From the NCBI RefSeq assembly GCF_019175385.1, contig NC_083339.1, positions 31,773,637 to 31,837,636 of the forward strand: DNA of 64,000 nucleotides, given 5' to 3'. Below are positions 48,590-59,225 of this stretch, piece by piece. The notes under the pieces are model-generated. The model saw only the letters and a program-made list of their open reading frames with translations, was not told the DNA's origin and did not search any database. This DNA comes from Lycium barbarum (taxonomy: Eukaryota > Streptophyta > Magnoliopsida > Solanales > Solanaceae). The number at the start of each line of letters is the position of its first letter. Position 1 is the first letter of the stretch. The position numbers were made by a program, and so were the translations under genes.

Positions 48590-50921
48590 TGTTACACCTC
48601 GGAAAATTTCCCGTTGGTACGCAAGTAAATGAACTAATGATGTGTGCGAGGAGTGCGAGTATATAATGTTTCATGGGAAATGTATGTAAAGGGATGTGGA
48701 TGATTAGAATGAAAAGTCGAGAAATGAGAAAAATTGAAAGTTGGCAAAACTGCCCAGTGGTCGTATAGTGCAATATACGGACCGTAAAGTGCAATACGGT
48801 CCGTAAACTTGAAGTCGTAAACTGGCATGCCCAACTTCAACTTTCTGCCAGCCGAGGAAATGGCTAAACGCGACCTGGTGGACGGACCGTAAAGTGATTT
48901 ACGGCCCGTAAACCATGGTCGTAAATCACCATGCATGCAGGCCAAAGTTTCTAGTCCTGCTTAAGCTTAAAGACGACCACGAGGGACGGTCCGTAAACTG
49001 AAATACGGACCGTAAACCTCCATGGACGACCAATGTTCACCCAGCACAGATTTTCCAATTCATTAAATATGAGGATCAAGACTTATTTTATTTCATTACA
49101 ACATTACACCACTTCTCTCTAAAACTTCTCTCTACATTTATTATATGAGTTTTCAAGGATTATAAGTCATCAATAACATTAAGACAAGTGAATCAAGGAT
49201 AAGGGAATCATCAAGGATCATCCAAGTCAAAAAAATCCAAATGGAGAAAAACTAGGGTTTTGCTCAAAGAGGAGTATTATCAACCAAAGCTTGTTCCTAC
49301 AACTTCTAAGGTAAGATTCATGATTTTTACAAGATGTTTAAGGTATTGGAGAATTAAAATACATGGATTGTAGAAAATGTGGTCAACTAGGTCATGAATG
49401 ATGAATAGTGACATTTTGAGAAATAGTTTGAATTGAGTTATGAATGTTGTTGTGTTGTGATATGAATGTGTTATAAATGGTATTAAGATCATGAACTAAA
49501 CACTTTAGACGAATGGACGAAGATGGGTGTTATGACCATGAATGCGGGTGAATTAGAGGCAAATTGAGGAAATCTAGACAATGTGGATAATGTGAATGAC
49601 TAATGGCCATTGTTATGATATTAATGAAGGTATAAACGCTAGCATTGGAAGGGAACGTGCAAGTGTAGAATAGTTCGACGGAAAGGTATGTAAGGCTAAC
49701 CCTTCTTTCATAAGGCATGGTTCTTGGCCAAATTCCTAATTCCTCTATATGAGTATGTTGTCTTCACATGGTTGACATTCCGAGCTCATAAGCTCACGAC
49801 CCTTGATATGTACTACGATTATACTATGTTACTCGTATGACGAGTAAGTCCATAATGTAGATGTAACGACAATGATGAGGATAGTAATGATGATGAGAGT
49901 AAAATGAGATTAGAGATGCTTACGAGCTATGATATATGTATATGTATGCCTATGAAGGGCTATGATAAGACCCCGAGCTTATGATGCCGGGTAAGACTAT
50001 ATGTATATGACTATGTATAAAATATGTATACGATTACGAAACGTGCGCACACCTCTGTAGATGGTACGGATAACCCTGATGCCTTGGTAGGGCCAGGTAT
50101 GTATGACCTTGAGCCTTGGTTGGCCAAGCATGTATAAGACACCGATCCTATGAGGTCGGGTATGCTATGTAAATGCTATGTATATGAAATGACTATGTAT
50201 ATAATATGAATATGAATGTGATAAGACTATGTATAAGAATACGAATAAGGACATGTATACGAATATGAGCACAAGTATGGTACGAGTATTATTATGGGAT
50301 ACGAACGACGATGTATGCAAGTAAGCGACATGATGATGATGATATTACTGTCTCCCCTCCTATGCTATTTTCATATGATATCTATTATGCTTCTATATTG
50401 ATGTTGATCATGCTTTACATACTCAGTACATTCTTCGTACTGACGTCCTTTTGTTTGTGGACGCTGCGTCATGCCCGCAGGTGCACAGGGAGACAGACCT
50501 TATCCATAGCTGCTTATTCAGAGATTGCATAGCAGAGCTCCATTTCTTTCGGAGCCGTAGCTTTTGGGTACTTATTCTTTTGTGTATATAATTATGGGCA
50601 TATCGGGGTCCTGCCCGCTCATACGATATGCCATACTCTTAGAGGCTCGTAGTCATGTGTATCTCGGTAGAGATGTTCGGCCATGTCGGCCTATGTTTTG
50701 TATATCTTTTGTTAGCCACTTCGGCCTTGTACTTATGATGTGGCACAGATGCCTATGATGTGTTAAATGATGATGGTCGTCTAATGGGATCAATATGATT
50801 AACGATAAGAAAAGCACGAATTGACTTATGGTTCACCTAGATGTTGTGTTATGTACGATAAGGGGGTGCTCGGGTGGGGTAGCACCGGGTGCTCATCGCG
50901 GCCCCTAGCCTGGTCGCGACA
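48590..50921 (+). repeat. 3' LTR of D (complete)
   Basis: 2,332 bp, TGTTACACCTCGG ... CTGGTCGCGACA. It has the palindrome cluster at 48762-49020, a TATA-poor region, then CTCTCTAAAACTTCTCTC (about 49115-49135), which may be near the start of transcription (inference). The target duplication CAATA follows. Confidence 0.92.
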
Positions 50922-51305
50922 CAATATAATCAATTCTACTCCAAATCTTTTCCCAAAACGGCTCCTTGTCTCAACTTGGCCCTTATTCAACTTACTACTT
51001 TCATAACTATGTTTCCTTACCTAAAACCATTAAAATTCTTGATACTTAACTCAAACACAAAGGTAGGAACCATGAACATACCTTGAGGGGACTAGGATTC
51101 CAAAAATCAACTTCAACTCCAAGTTCCAAGCTCCACAACTTCATGAAACCCTAGGAACAACCCTCTTCTTCACTACGAGTCCTCCAATATGATGGAAAAT
51201 GTTGGGAGAGAATATTTTAGGGTTTTCTCTTGTTTGGAGATGAGAAAATAAGGAATAAAGTCGTGGGGCTAAACATATATAGGTGGATCAAGAAAGTTTC
51301 AGTGA

Positions 51306-51430
51306 TGCGGGTCGACGGTGGGTCGACGGCTCGTCAACGTGCTCCATCGACCTGCCACCTGAAACTTCAGAGGCGGCGGAGCATGGACGGTGCACCACGA
51401 CGGCTCGTCGACGTGTCGATGGCCTGTCAA
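51306..51430 (-). repeat. GTCGACG palindrome cluster in A's 3' LTR
   Basis: GTCGACGG, GGTCGACGG, CTCGTCAACGTG and CTCGTCGACGTGTCGA lie within 125 bp. The intact copy in the other LTR is at 60985-61105. Read in A's direction the cluster starts about 225 bp into the LTR and is followed by a TATA-like CCTATATATG (rc of 51278-51287). Confidence 0.8.
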
Positions 51431-51655
51431 AGGTGACTGGTTTCTGCAGACTCTCCTGAGTCCATTCCAACTCGCGTCGATTCGATTTGTTTAATATCTA
51501 ATCCTATCGTATCGTGAAGAACATATACTTATACTTTGGTACACGCGAGGTAAAACACTTAATATCTCAAAAACGCAGGTGCAGATTTCCATACTAAGGG
51601 TATAAACCACCAATAAGCCAAAGACTTCCTTGTGACGAAAACGGGAGGTGTAACA

Positions 51656-51687
51656 TTTCCCCCCCCCCCCCCCCCCCCCCCCTAGAA
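51656..51687 (-). other. Polypurine tract of A with a long G run
   Basis: On the minus strand TCTAG is followed by about 24 consecutive G residues and AAA, ending at the LTR start. The homologous tract in D has only six G. The run has clearly expanded, and its length may vary between reads. Confidence 0.85.
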
Positions 51688-51825
51688 ACATTCGTCCTTG
51701 AATGTTCATACAAGTCGTGGGCTATAAAAATTTCTGTAGAATCTCCCCTGTAAATATACCAACTCCACCAGTACACAACAACTCAAAATAATGCCACACA
51801 GGGCCACATGCTAAAATATACAACA

Positions 51826-53558
51826 CTATGGCCTCACACGACCAATCACAATAACTATAAATGAAACTAATACCTGGGGAGATGATGCCTCAGACTGAGC
51901 CTCCTGAGATGACGGAAACAAATAAGGGTATTTAGCCTTCATTTCCCCTTCAGCTTCCCAAGTCATTTCTTCAACATTACTATTTCTCCACAGAACTTTA
52001 ACAGAAGCCACATCCTTAGTTCGCAATCAACGAACTTGTCTATCCAATATAGCCACAGGGATCTCTTCGTATGATCACTGCTCAGTTTCCTGAATATCAT
52101 CTACCGGTATAATTATCAAAGGATCTCATATACACTTACGAAGCATCGACACAGGGAATACTAGCTGTATAGACTCCAACTCAGAGGGTAGTTCTAGCTC
52201 ATATACTACATTACCCATTATATGAATAATTCTATATGGCCCAATGTATCGAGGGCTCAACTTACCCTTCTTGCCAAATCTCATCACTCCCTTCATAGGT
52301 GAGATCTTCAGGAAGACCCAATCTCCTACCTCAAACTCTAACTTGCGCCACCGATTATCTGCATAGGATTTCTCTCGACTTTGTGCCGCTAGTAACCTTT
52401 CTTGAATTACTTTCACTTTGTCAACTGCTTGTTGTATTAAATCTGGGCCTGCTAACTAATTTTCTCCAATATCAAACCATCCTATAGATGACCTATATCT
52501 CCGCCCGTATAAAGCCTCATAAGGAGCCATCTGAATGCTAGAATGGTAACTGTTATTATATACAAACTCAATAAGAAGCAAATGATCATCCTAACTACCT
52601 CGGAAGTCAATCATACAAGCTCTCAGCATGTCCTCACGTGTCTGTATTGTATGCTTCGCTTGTCCATCTGTCTGCGGATGAAATGCAGTACTAAGACTCA
52701 CCTGAGCCCCCAATCCATTCTGAAAAGATCTTCAGAAGTTTGTTGTGAATTATGCCCCTCTATCTGAAATAATGGTTGTAGGAATACCATGAAGTCGTAC
52801 AATCTCTCTAAGATAGAGCTTCGCATAATCTTCAGCTGAATAAGTAGTTCTGACAGGCAGGAAATGGGCTGACTTTGTAAGCCTATCAACTATCACCCAT
52901 ATTGAATCATACTTTCGCTAAGTACGGGGCAAGCCTGTAATGAAATCCATATTGATTATCTCCCATTTTCATTCAGAATCTCCATAGCCTGTAATAACCC
53001 TTCGGGCTTCTGGTGCTCTATTTTGATTTGCTGACAATTCGGACACTGAGCGACAAATTCTGCTATATCTCTTTTCATACCATCCCACCAATAAACTTCC
53101 TTGAGATCATGGTACATTTTTGTTGTGCACGGATGAATAGAATAGCGAGAATAGTGAGCTTCCCCCATAACCTGCTGACGAAGCCCTGCAACATTAGGAA
53201 CACACAATCTTCCACGATACCTGAGTACTCTATCTCCTGTAATCATGAAAGGTGTCTTTTCTTTTTGAGGAGCTGTATCCCGATAATGAACTAAAACAAG
53301 ATCTTCGTACTGGCGTTCCTTTATCTCTGCTGCCAAAGATGACACCGCTGTGTCTTGAACCGTAACTCCTGCATCACCCGAATCTAACAACCGAACTCCA
53401 AGGCTAGCTCATCGACGAACTTCACGGACTATCTCTCTTTTCTCTGGCTGCACATATGATAGGCTACCTGGGGATTTATGACTAAGAGCATCAGCTACTA
53501 CATCAGCCTTCCCAGGATGGTACAGAATATCAAAGTTGTAATCTTTCAGCAACTCTAG
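51826..53558 (-). pseudogene. pol of chromovirus A: end of RNase H, integrase and chromodomain
   Basis: Reading from 53558 down: [20 protein letters not shown] and VADALS (RNase H end and linker), a stop near 53410, then the integrase finger ([34 protein letters not shown]). A frameshift at about 52960 follows, then the core with MDFITG and SDRGA. The third catalytic residue, Glu of GQAERTIQT, is Lys (GQAKHTIQT, near 52655). The C-terminal part (DWVFLKISPMKGVMRFGKKG, 52126-52416) and a chromodomain (VASVKVLWRNSNVEEMTWEA, 51826-52026) follow. There are several further stops. The upstream part of RNase H lies beyond solo LTR G. Confidence 0.9.
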
Positions 53559-54534
53559 TGTCAAGACCCATTTTAGCCTAGGTCATGCAGGCACCTACCA
53601 TTTTCACCTGGTAGGCGAACCCTTAACTCAACGTTCACAAATTTATAAATATAATAAAATAGCGGAAGAAGTAAAATGACGTAAGTCTCATAATATAATA
53701 TAGTATAGATAAGTGCGGACGCAATGAATCCACCCCAGTATCTGGTCTGGTCATACAAGAGCATCTAAATCCGAATACTAAGGTCTGAATAATAATAAAT
53801 AAATGTCTCAAATCATGTCTTGAAAGAAAAGTAAGACATAAGCAATAGAAGAGTCTTCGAGGTCAGCAGACGCCATGCTCACCTTGGAAAACTCAAGTGG
53901 AAGCTGAAGAGTCGATCAGCTACGAGTCAGAGAAGTAGATCCGGCCTGATACTCTGCATTCATAAAAGAATGCAACAAGTGCAGGTCAGTACAAACAACA
54001 GTACTGGTAGGCATCATAGGCCGACTTAACATAGTTAACACAATTCAGAAAATAACGCAGATAAACAAGTAAGCCAATCACGCATGGAACAATATAATCG
54101 TAACCGAGTATCCATAAGCACCTATGTAAGTATCTAACCCCAATATGATAAGTCTGAGTATATCTAATCCTGGAACAATCAATACAATAGAATCAACAAC
54201 ATAATTGTCACAATACAGTCATCACGACATCTCACTCAAGTCATAATGCAATGCAATGCAATAATGGTATGAATGTGATGCCATGCCATGCTATGCAAAT
54301 GAGATGTACACATGTAATCTAGACGGAAATATCGACGTCTCGGCAACACAACCCAGTGTGACTCGCTAAGTCTGAGTGCCACCCGTCCCGGATCTTTGCC
54401 AAACAAACAGATGGGACCCTGGCTAATTTCTCATAGGGGGAGTCTCACCGGCACCACTCCGGGGGACCCCCGGAGCCCATGCACTACAATCAATTCCGGA
54501 ATAACATCGAAATCGGCCATGCAACAACGATGCC

Positions 54535-54775
54535 CGAATATAACCATCAGACATCGGCCTCCTTACAATCACTCAAAAGAGTTATCAAATATCAGTTTCA
54601 TAAATCAACGATTTCGGAATTGAACCTCGGACATCGGCCTCCTCACAATCACTCAAGTAAAAGAGTTTATCAAGTATCAGTTTCATATAAACAACAATTC
54701 CAGAATGGATCTTCGGACATCGGCCTTTTTCACAATCACTCAAGTAAAAGAGTTTATTAAATATCAGTTTCACTC
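54535..54775 (-). repeat. Three-unit tandem repeat in solo LTR G
   Basis: A unit of about 85-110 bp with GGACATCGGCCTCCT-like, CACAATCACTCAAGTAAAAG and AGTATCAGTTTCAT blocks occurs near 54548, 54626 and 54714. A further GTACCAACAGTGGG-type repeat (five degraded copies) is at about 54890-55060. The open frames over them are not genes. Confidence 0.75.
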
Positions 54776-55967
54776 AATCAACGATACCGGATCGTCACAG
54801 GATATCGGCCATGCATGATAATATGAGAGAATTCATGCAATGCATATGTAAATCATCAACAAGCAAGCTCAATATCACAAGTACCTCAACGGGGTACGCC
54901 AACAATGTATCACATCACAATACCAATAGTGGGTATGCCAACATTTATCAATAACTCAAGTACCAACAGTGGGCAGCCAATATATATATCAATAACTCAA
55001 GTACTAACAATGGGTACGCCAATAATGTATCAAAGTAAAAATACCAACAACGGGTATGTCAATCCTATCCGAATCAGGACAATAAGTGACATTCGCTATC
55101 TACCAACAACACATGGCATCAAGCCAACACAATTAAATAATCAAACACATATAACGGGGTGGCTAGTCCCAACACACATCAGGGCCCAACCTAAGGCAAT
55201 GTCCATCCCAACTTCACACTTGAAGGTTTTCATGATGTCTCCGACATCATAATCTAAATATGTGATTCACTATACTAAGTCTCACCAAAGGTAATCCATA
55301 ACCTACCTGGACTGCCGAACTGCAACACCAACAAGTCACTCTATCATCTTGCCCTTTCTCTGAAGCTCAGAACCAAAGTATTCTAAGCACAATCGAATTC
55401 TAAATTAGAAATCATGAATACTGATACTAATATTGCTATGATATCAATTAGGTCTATTTTAACCCTAGAAATTGGGGAAATGGGCCCACAAGGGCGAAAC
55501 GGGAAATTCACGGGTAAAATTCCAAATTGAATCCTAAGTAATGACAACCCCATCATTAATTGTTGATTTAGCTCAAGAATTAACCCCTAATCTGATTTCT
55601 AGTACAAACCCCAAATTAGGTATGAACCCTAATTCTCCAAATCCGAAATTCAACGTTAAAAGTGAAAGATATATGATTACTAAGCTTAGATTCATCACAT
55701 TTTAACATTAACATCATCAATTTATCAAGTATACTCTTAGAGAAAAATCTCCCAAAACCCTCCTTCAAATTCCATTTCTAAGGGATTGAAAAGGAAGAGG
55801 AAAGTCTAAGATGATAGTGATTAAAGAGAAGTAAAGGATTAGACAAGGTTTTACCTCTAAGATTTCCTTCAATTTGTCTCCACGAATAGCTTTCCCAAGC
55901 CCCAATATCGAGATATGAAATTAATGAGGGTCTAAGACTCATTTAAGACTCATTAAATGAACGGTCA

Positions 55968-56116
55968 CTGCCCGTCACCGCTGTAGCGGTAACCGAACCG
56001 CCCCAGCGGCCACCTGACCGCTTCAGCGGTCAAGCCAAAATGGCTGGGACCGCTTCAGCGGCAGAGCTACCGCCCCAACGGTGCCGCTGCTGCGGTGTTG
56101 GTGCCGCCAAAGCGGA
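55968..56116 (-). repeat. ACCGCTTCAGCGGT palindrome cluster in solo LTR G
   Basis: CCGCTGTAGCGGT, CGCCCCAGCGG, ACCGCTTCAGCGGT, ACCGCTTCAGCGG and partial copies CCGCTGCTGCGG and CCGCCAAAGCGG fall within 150 bp. In G's own orientation the cluster lies about 495-645 bp from the LTR start. Confidence 0.85.
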
Positions 56117-56615
56117 CACCAGACACCAGAACTTGGCCTAAGTTTTTCCTTTCGATCCAATTTTTTGACTAACTCCCGAGGCCATCTGCTCACATACCAG
56201 ATACCTAGTCCCATATAAAAACGTGCTACAAATACGCTGTGGCCTCGGAATTCCCAACGGAGGTCTCGTTGACCGAGTTAACCACCAATGTCTTAATTCC
56301 CATTTCCCATCCAATGTCCCGAAGCGCATCCGAATGCATTGGGAACCGAACCAAACGCACACACAAGTTCTAAATGACTACTCGGACCTCTCAGAATTGA
56401 CAAAATTCCGAAAAGGTTCATTTGCCCAAAAGTCAACTTCGGGTCAACTACTTTCACTTTTAAGCTTATATTTTCATCAAAGTTACTCGAATCCAGTATA
56501 GACACCTCGGGAAGCGTGTCAACGGTCCCCTTGGGTCAAAAGGAGCTAATCAGTCCTCGGAAGCAGGTGAAAGTGCCAAAAGAACTATAATGACCACACG
56601 AGTCGTTACATCTAG

Positions 56616-57600
56616 CCATCGCCTCTAAAGTAAATTCAAGTCCTTCTGCTTAAAGATGTATTGGAGGCTCTTGTGATCAGTATAAATATCAAAATGAAAA
56701 TCGTATAAGTAGTGTCTCCACATATTTAAGGCATGGTTCACTGCAGCTAACTCAAGATCATGGGTTGGATAATTCTTCTCGTGCTTCTTCAGCTGTCTGA
56801 AGGCATAAGCAATAACCTTACCGTGTTGCATTACTACACAACCTAATCCAATACCTGAAGCATCACAATATATCACATAGCCATCTGTTCCCTCTGGAAG
56901 ATTCAAGACGGGTGTTGAGGTCAACTTGTCCTTCAATATCTGAAAACTCCGCTCACACGCATCCGTCCACTGGAACTTAGCTGATTTCTGAGTTAGCTTG
57001 GTCAATGGGGCTGAAAGAATCCTTCCACGAACCTTCTATAATGTCCTGCTAGGCCCAAGAAACTACGTATCTCCATTGATGTCATGGGCATTGGCCAATT
57101 CTTCACAGCTTCAATCTTCTGAGTAACCACTCTAATGCCTTCGTCTGGAATAATGTGACCAGGAAAAGCCACAGAGTTCAACCAGAACTCACTCTTAGAA
57201 AATTTCGCATATAACTCTATATCTCGAAGAACTCTAAACTCTGCAGGTGGATGATCTGCATGTTCAGATGCTGACGGTGAATAAACCAGAATATCATCTA
57301 TAAACACAATCACGAACAAATCTAGGAGCGGTCTGAATACACGATTCATCAAATCCATGAATACAGCTGGAGCATTAGTTAATCCGAATGACATAACATG
57401 GAACTCATAATGCCCATATCTAGTCCTGAATGTCGTCTTCGGAATGTCTTCCTCCTTCACCTTAACCTGATAATACCCTGATCTCAAGTCTATCTTTGAT
57501 AAATATCTGGCACCCTGCAGCTGGTCAAATAAATCATCAATCCTCGGAAGCGAATATTTATTCTTTATAGTCATTTTATTCAATTACCTATAATCAATAC
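56616..57600 (-). pseudogene. RT and RNase H of chromovirus A
   Basis: RT (57583-57002) carries [45 protein letters not shown] and the catalytic FIDDILVYS (near 57295), ending [18 protein letters not shown] frameshift near 57005 leads to RNase H ([67 protein letters not shown]), with a stop at 56625 just before the target site of G. The N-terminal end of RT is missing: upstream sequence jumps to protease after a deletion. Confidence 0.9.
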
Positions 57601-58060
57601 ACATTCGCAAGGAGCCATCTTTCTTGCTGTAAGGTAGGAAACAAACCTATCCCATGGCGAAGCAGCATTAGCTTTCCACTCTAGGACTGGCTCGTCGGGA
57701 AACTAGAATCGAACTATCTTTGTTCTGCAATCAACATTAGCATAACAGGAATCCAACTAACCCATTCTCATAATAACGTCAGAATCAATCATGTCTAACT
57801 CAATCGAATCTGCTAGGGTATAGCGATTACAAACTATCACTACACAGCCCTGATATACTCGTCTAGCTATAACTGGATCGCCAACTGGCATAAACACCTC
57901 AAACAGTTTAATCGATTCAGGCTCTATCCCAAACTTGCCAGCAATAAATGGAGTAACATGTGACACGTAAACCCTGGATCAATCAATACATATACATCAT
58001 AAAAGAATGCTAGTAATATACCTGTGACAATATCAGGGAAAGACTCGAGATCCTGTCACC
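57601..58060 (-). pseudogene. Protease remnant of chromovirus A
   Basis: Around 58010-57960, VYVLIDPG is followed by a frame break, then HVTPFIAGKFGIEPESIKLF and RRVYQGCVVIVCNRYTLADS (57966-57757). After a stop the downstream part (LDSCYANVDC, EWKANAASP) is readable to about 57650. Compared with D, roughly 100 codons between here and RT are missing, so a deletion has fused the two. Confidence 0.8.
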
Positions 58061-58189
58061 CAGTCAATGCATAGATGTGAGGCTGAGGGCCACTCGAACC
58101 GACCGCTCCTCCTCGATCCCTACCACGGCCTGCTGGTGTTTGTGAACCTTGCCCCGGAGGGCGTATAGATAACGAAAAACTAGCTGTTA

Positions 58190-58843
58190 GTCCTGTAGGC
58201 TGAACCCTACCTCTACCACGTATCGAGGGACAGTCATGCTAGATATGACATGGCCGACCGCAGGCATAACAAACACCTAAACCCAATTGGCACAGTCCCC
58301 AATGCAACTTACCACACTAAGTACACCGTAGTATAGGTGTTCTCGTCTGACCAGAACCACTTCTAATCTGAGAACTGGAAACTCTGGAACTCTGAGTTGG
58401 CCCAAAATAAGCGGATCTATTAAACCTGGGTCTAGGAAACCATGGAGGCGCACTATCTACTGAATAAGCTAAGTGTTTAGGGAACTGCCGCCTTGGGCCA
58501 CCTCTAACTCACTGTCCAACCCTGAGAACTTGGACCTCTTGCTCTGACCCCTACCACCATGGCCCACACCCTGTCGTTGAGCCTAAGCGGCTATTAACTG
58601 GGTCAGCAAAAGGATGGCCTCTCTCATCTCCTGGCCTGAGGCATCTAGTGGGGGAACTGGGAGTGCTGGAGTTGGAGCTGAGGCTCCTCTTCGCTCCTCC
58701 GAAGCGGGCGGATTATGCGAAGTCTGGGATGGGGTCTCACTTTGGGACTCGCCCTGAACCTTGGTAATATGATGAGTATGGCTAGTAGCCTCACCAGCCA
58801 CTCTCTTTCCCTTCTGGGCGGCTATAGCTTTCTTGCGAGACAT
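58190..58843 (-). pseudogene. gag of chromovirus A with the core deleted
   Basis: It begins MSRKKAIAAQKGKRVAGEA, the same start as gag of D, and continues to MREAILLLTQLIAA (58583), where the frame meets a stop. The next readable sequence (QGVGHGGRGQSKRSKFSGLD and a degraded CCHC knuckle near 58230-58280) belongs to the region just before and at the zinc finger. The whole capsid core, several hundred codons in D, is absent. Confidence 0.85.
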
Positions 58844-59045
58844 CGCTGAAATCAGAACAAATCATTAGAAGGCGAACTCTTAACACACGGGTCTATCGCA
58901 CGATCTAATAGAGAAAGAATGAAAAATTCCTAAATGTCCTGTAGCCTTATATTTATAAGTGTGGTGCATGACACACCCATAAACAAGACTCTACTAGACA
59001 CGGTCTGTAGACAATCCTAGGACGGAACTGCTCTGATACCACTTC
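58844..59045 (-). other. Leader and primer binding site of chromovirus A
   Basis: The primer site TGGTATCAGAGC (minus, 59041-59030) lies four bases from the 5' LTR end; it is complementary to initiator Met-tRNA. The leader continues with TCCTAGGATTG, GTGTCTAGTAGAGTCTTG, whose counterpart in D starts abruptly at the truncated LTR. Confidence 0.9.
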
Positions 59046-59176
59046 TGTTACGACCCAAGCCGATGAGTCATGACAAGTGCCTGACCCCTAATGACTAGAC
59101 ACCCCTCACTTGCTTCCCTGTACTTGCTTAACTATCACATAACAACAGGGTGGCCCATATCTGACTCATATCCAAT

Positions 59177-59225
<49 letters not shown>

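Larger units (their letters stand above)
38398..50921 (+). mobile_element. Chromovirus D: plus-strand Ty3/gypsy (Tekay/Del-like), defective
   Basis: LTRs start TGTTACACCT and end GTCGCGACA, with target duplication CAATA (38393-38397, 50922-50926). The 3' LTR is 48590-50921 (2,332 bp). The 5' LTR is cut short at 40150 and the primer site is gone. Gag and pol are on + with stops and a frameshift, and solo LTR E interrupts the gag-protease junction. The LTR parts that can be compared differ at about 1% (by eye), yet coding decay is heavy. It is inserted in the 3' LTR of A. Confidence 0.92.
53559..56610 (-). mobile_element. Solo LTR G (3,052 bp) in A's RNase H
   Basis: On + it starts TGTCAAGACCC and ends GAGTCGTTACA. 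Read in the minus direction this is TGTAACGACTC ... GGGTCTTGACA, the usual form for this group. The perfect target duplication TCTAG is at 53554-53558 and 56611-56615. The RNase H codons on either side join exactly. No coding frame or second LTR is present. Confidence 0.92.

Noticed and set aside
53559..56610. Full retrotransposon rather than solo LTR G
   Set aside because: No internal domain, no primer site and no paired LTR within the target duplications; the whole length is one TG..CA unit.
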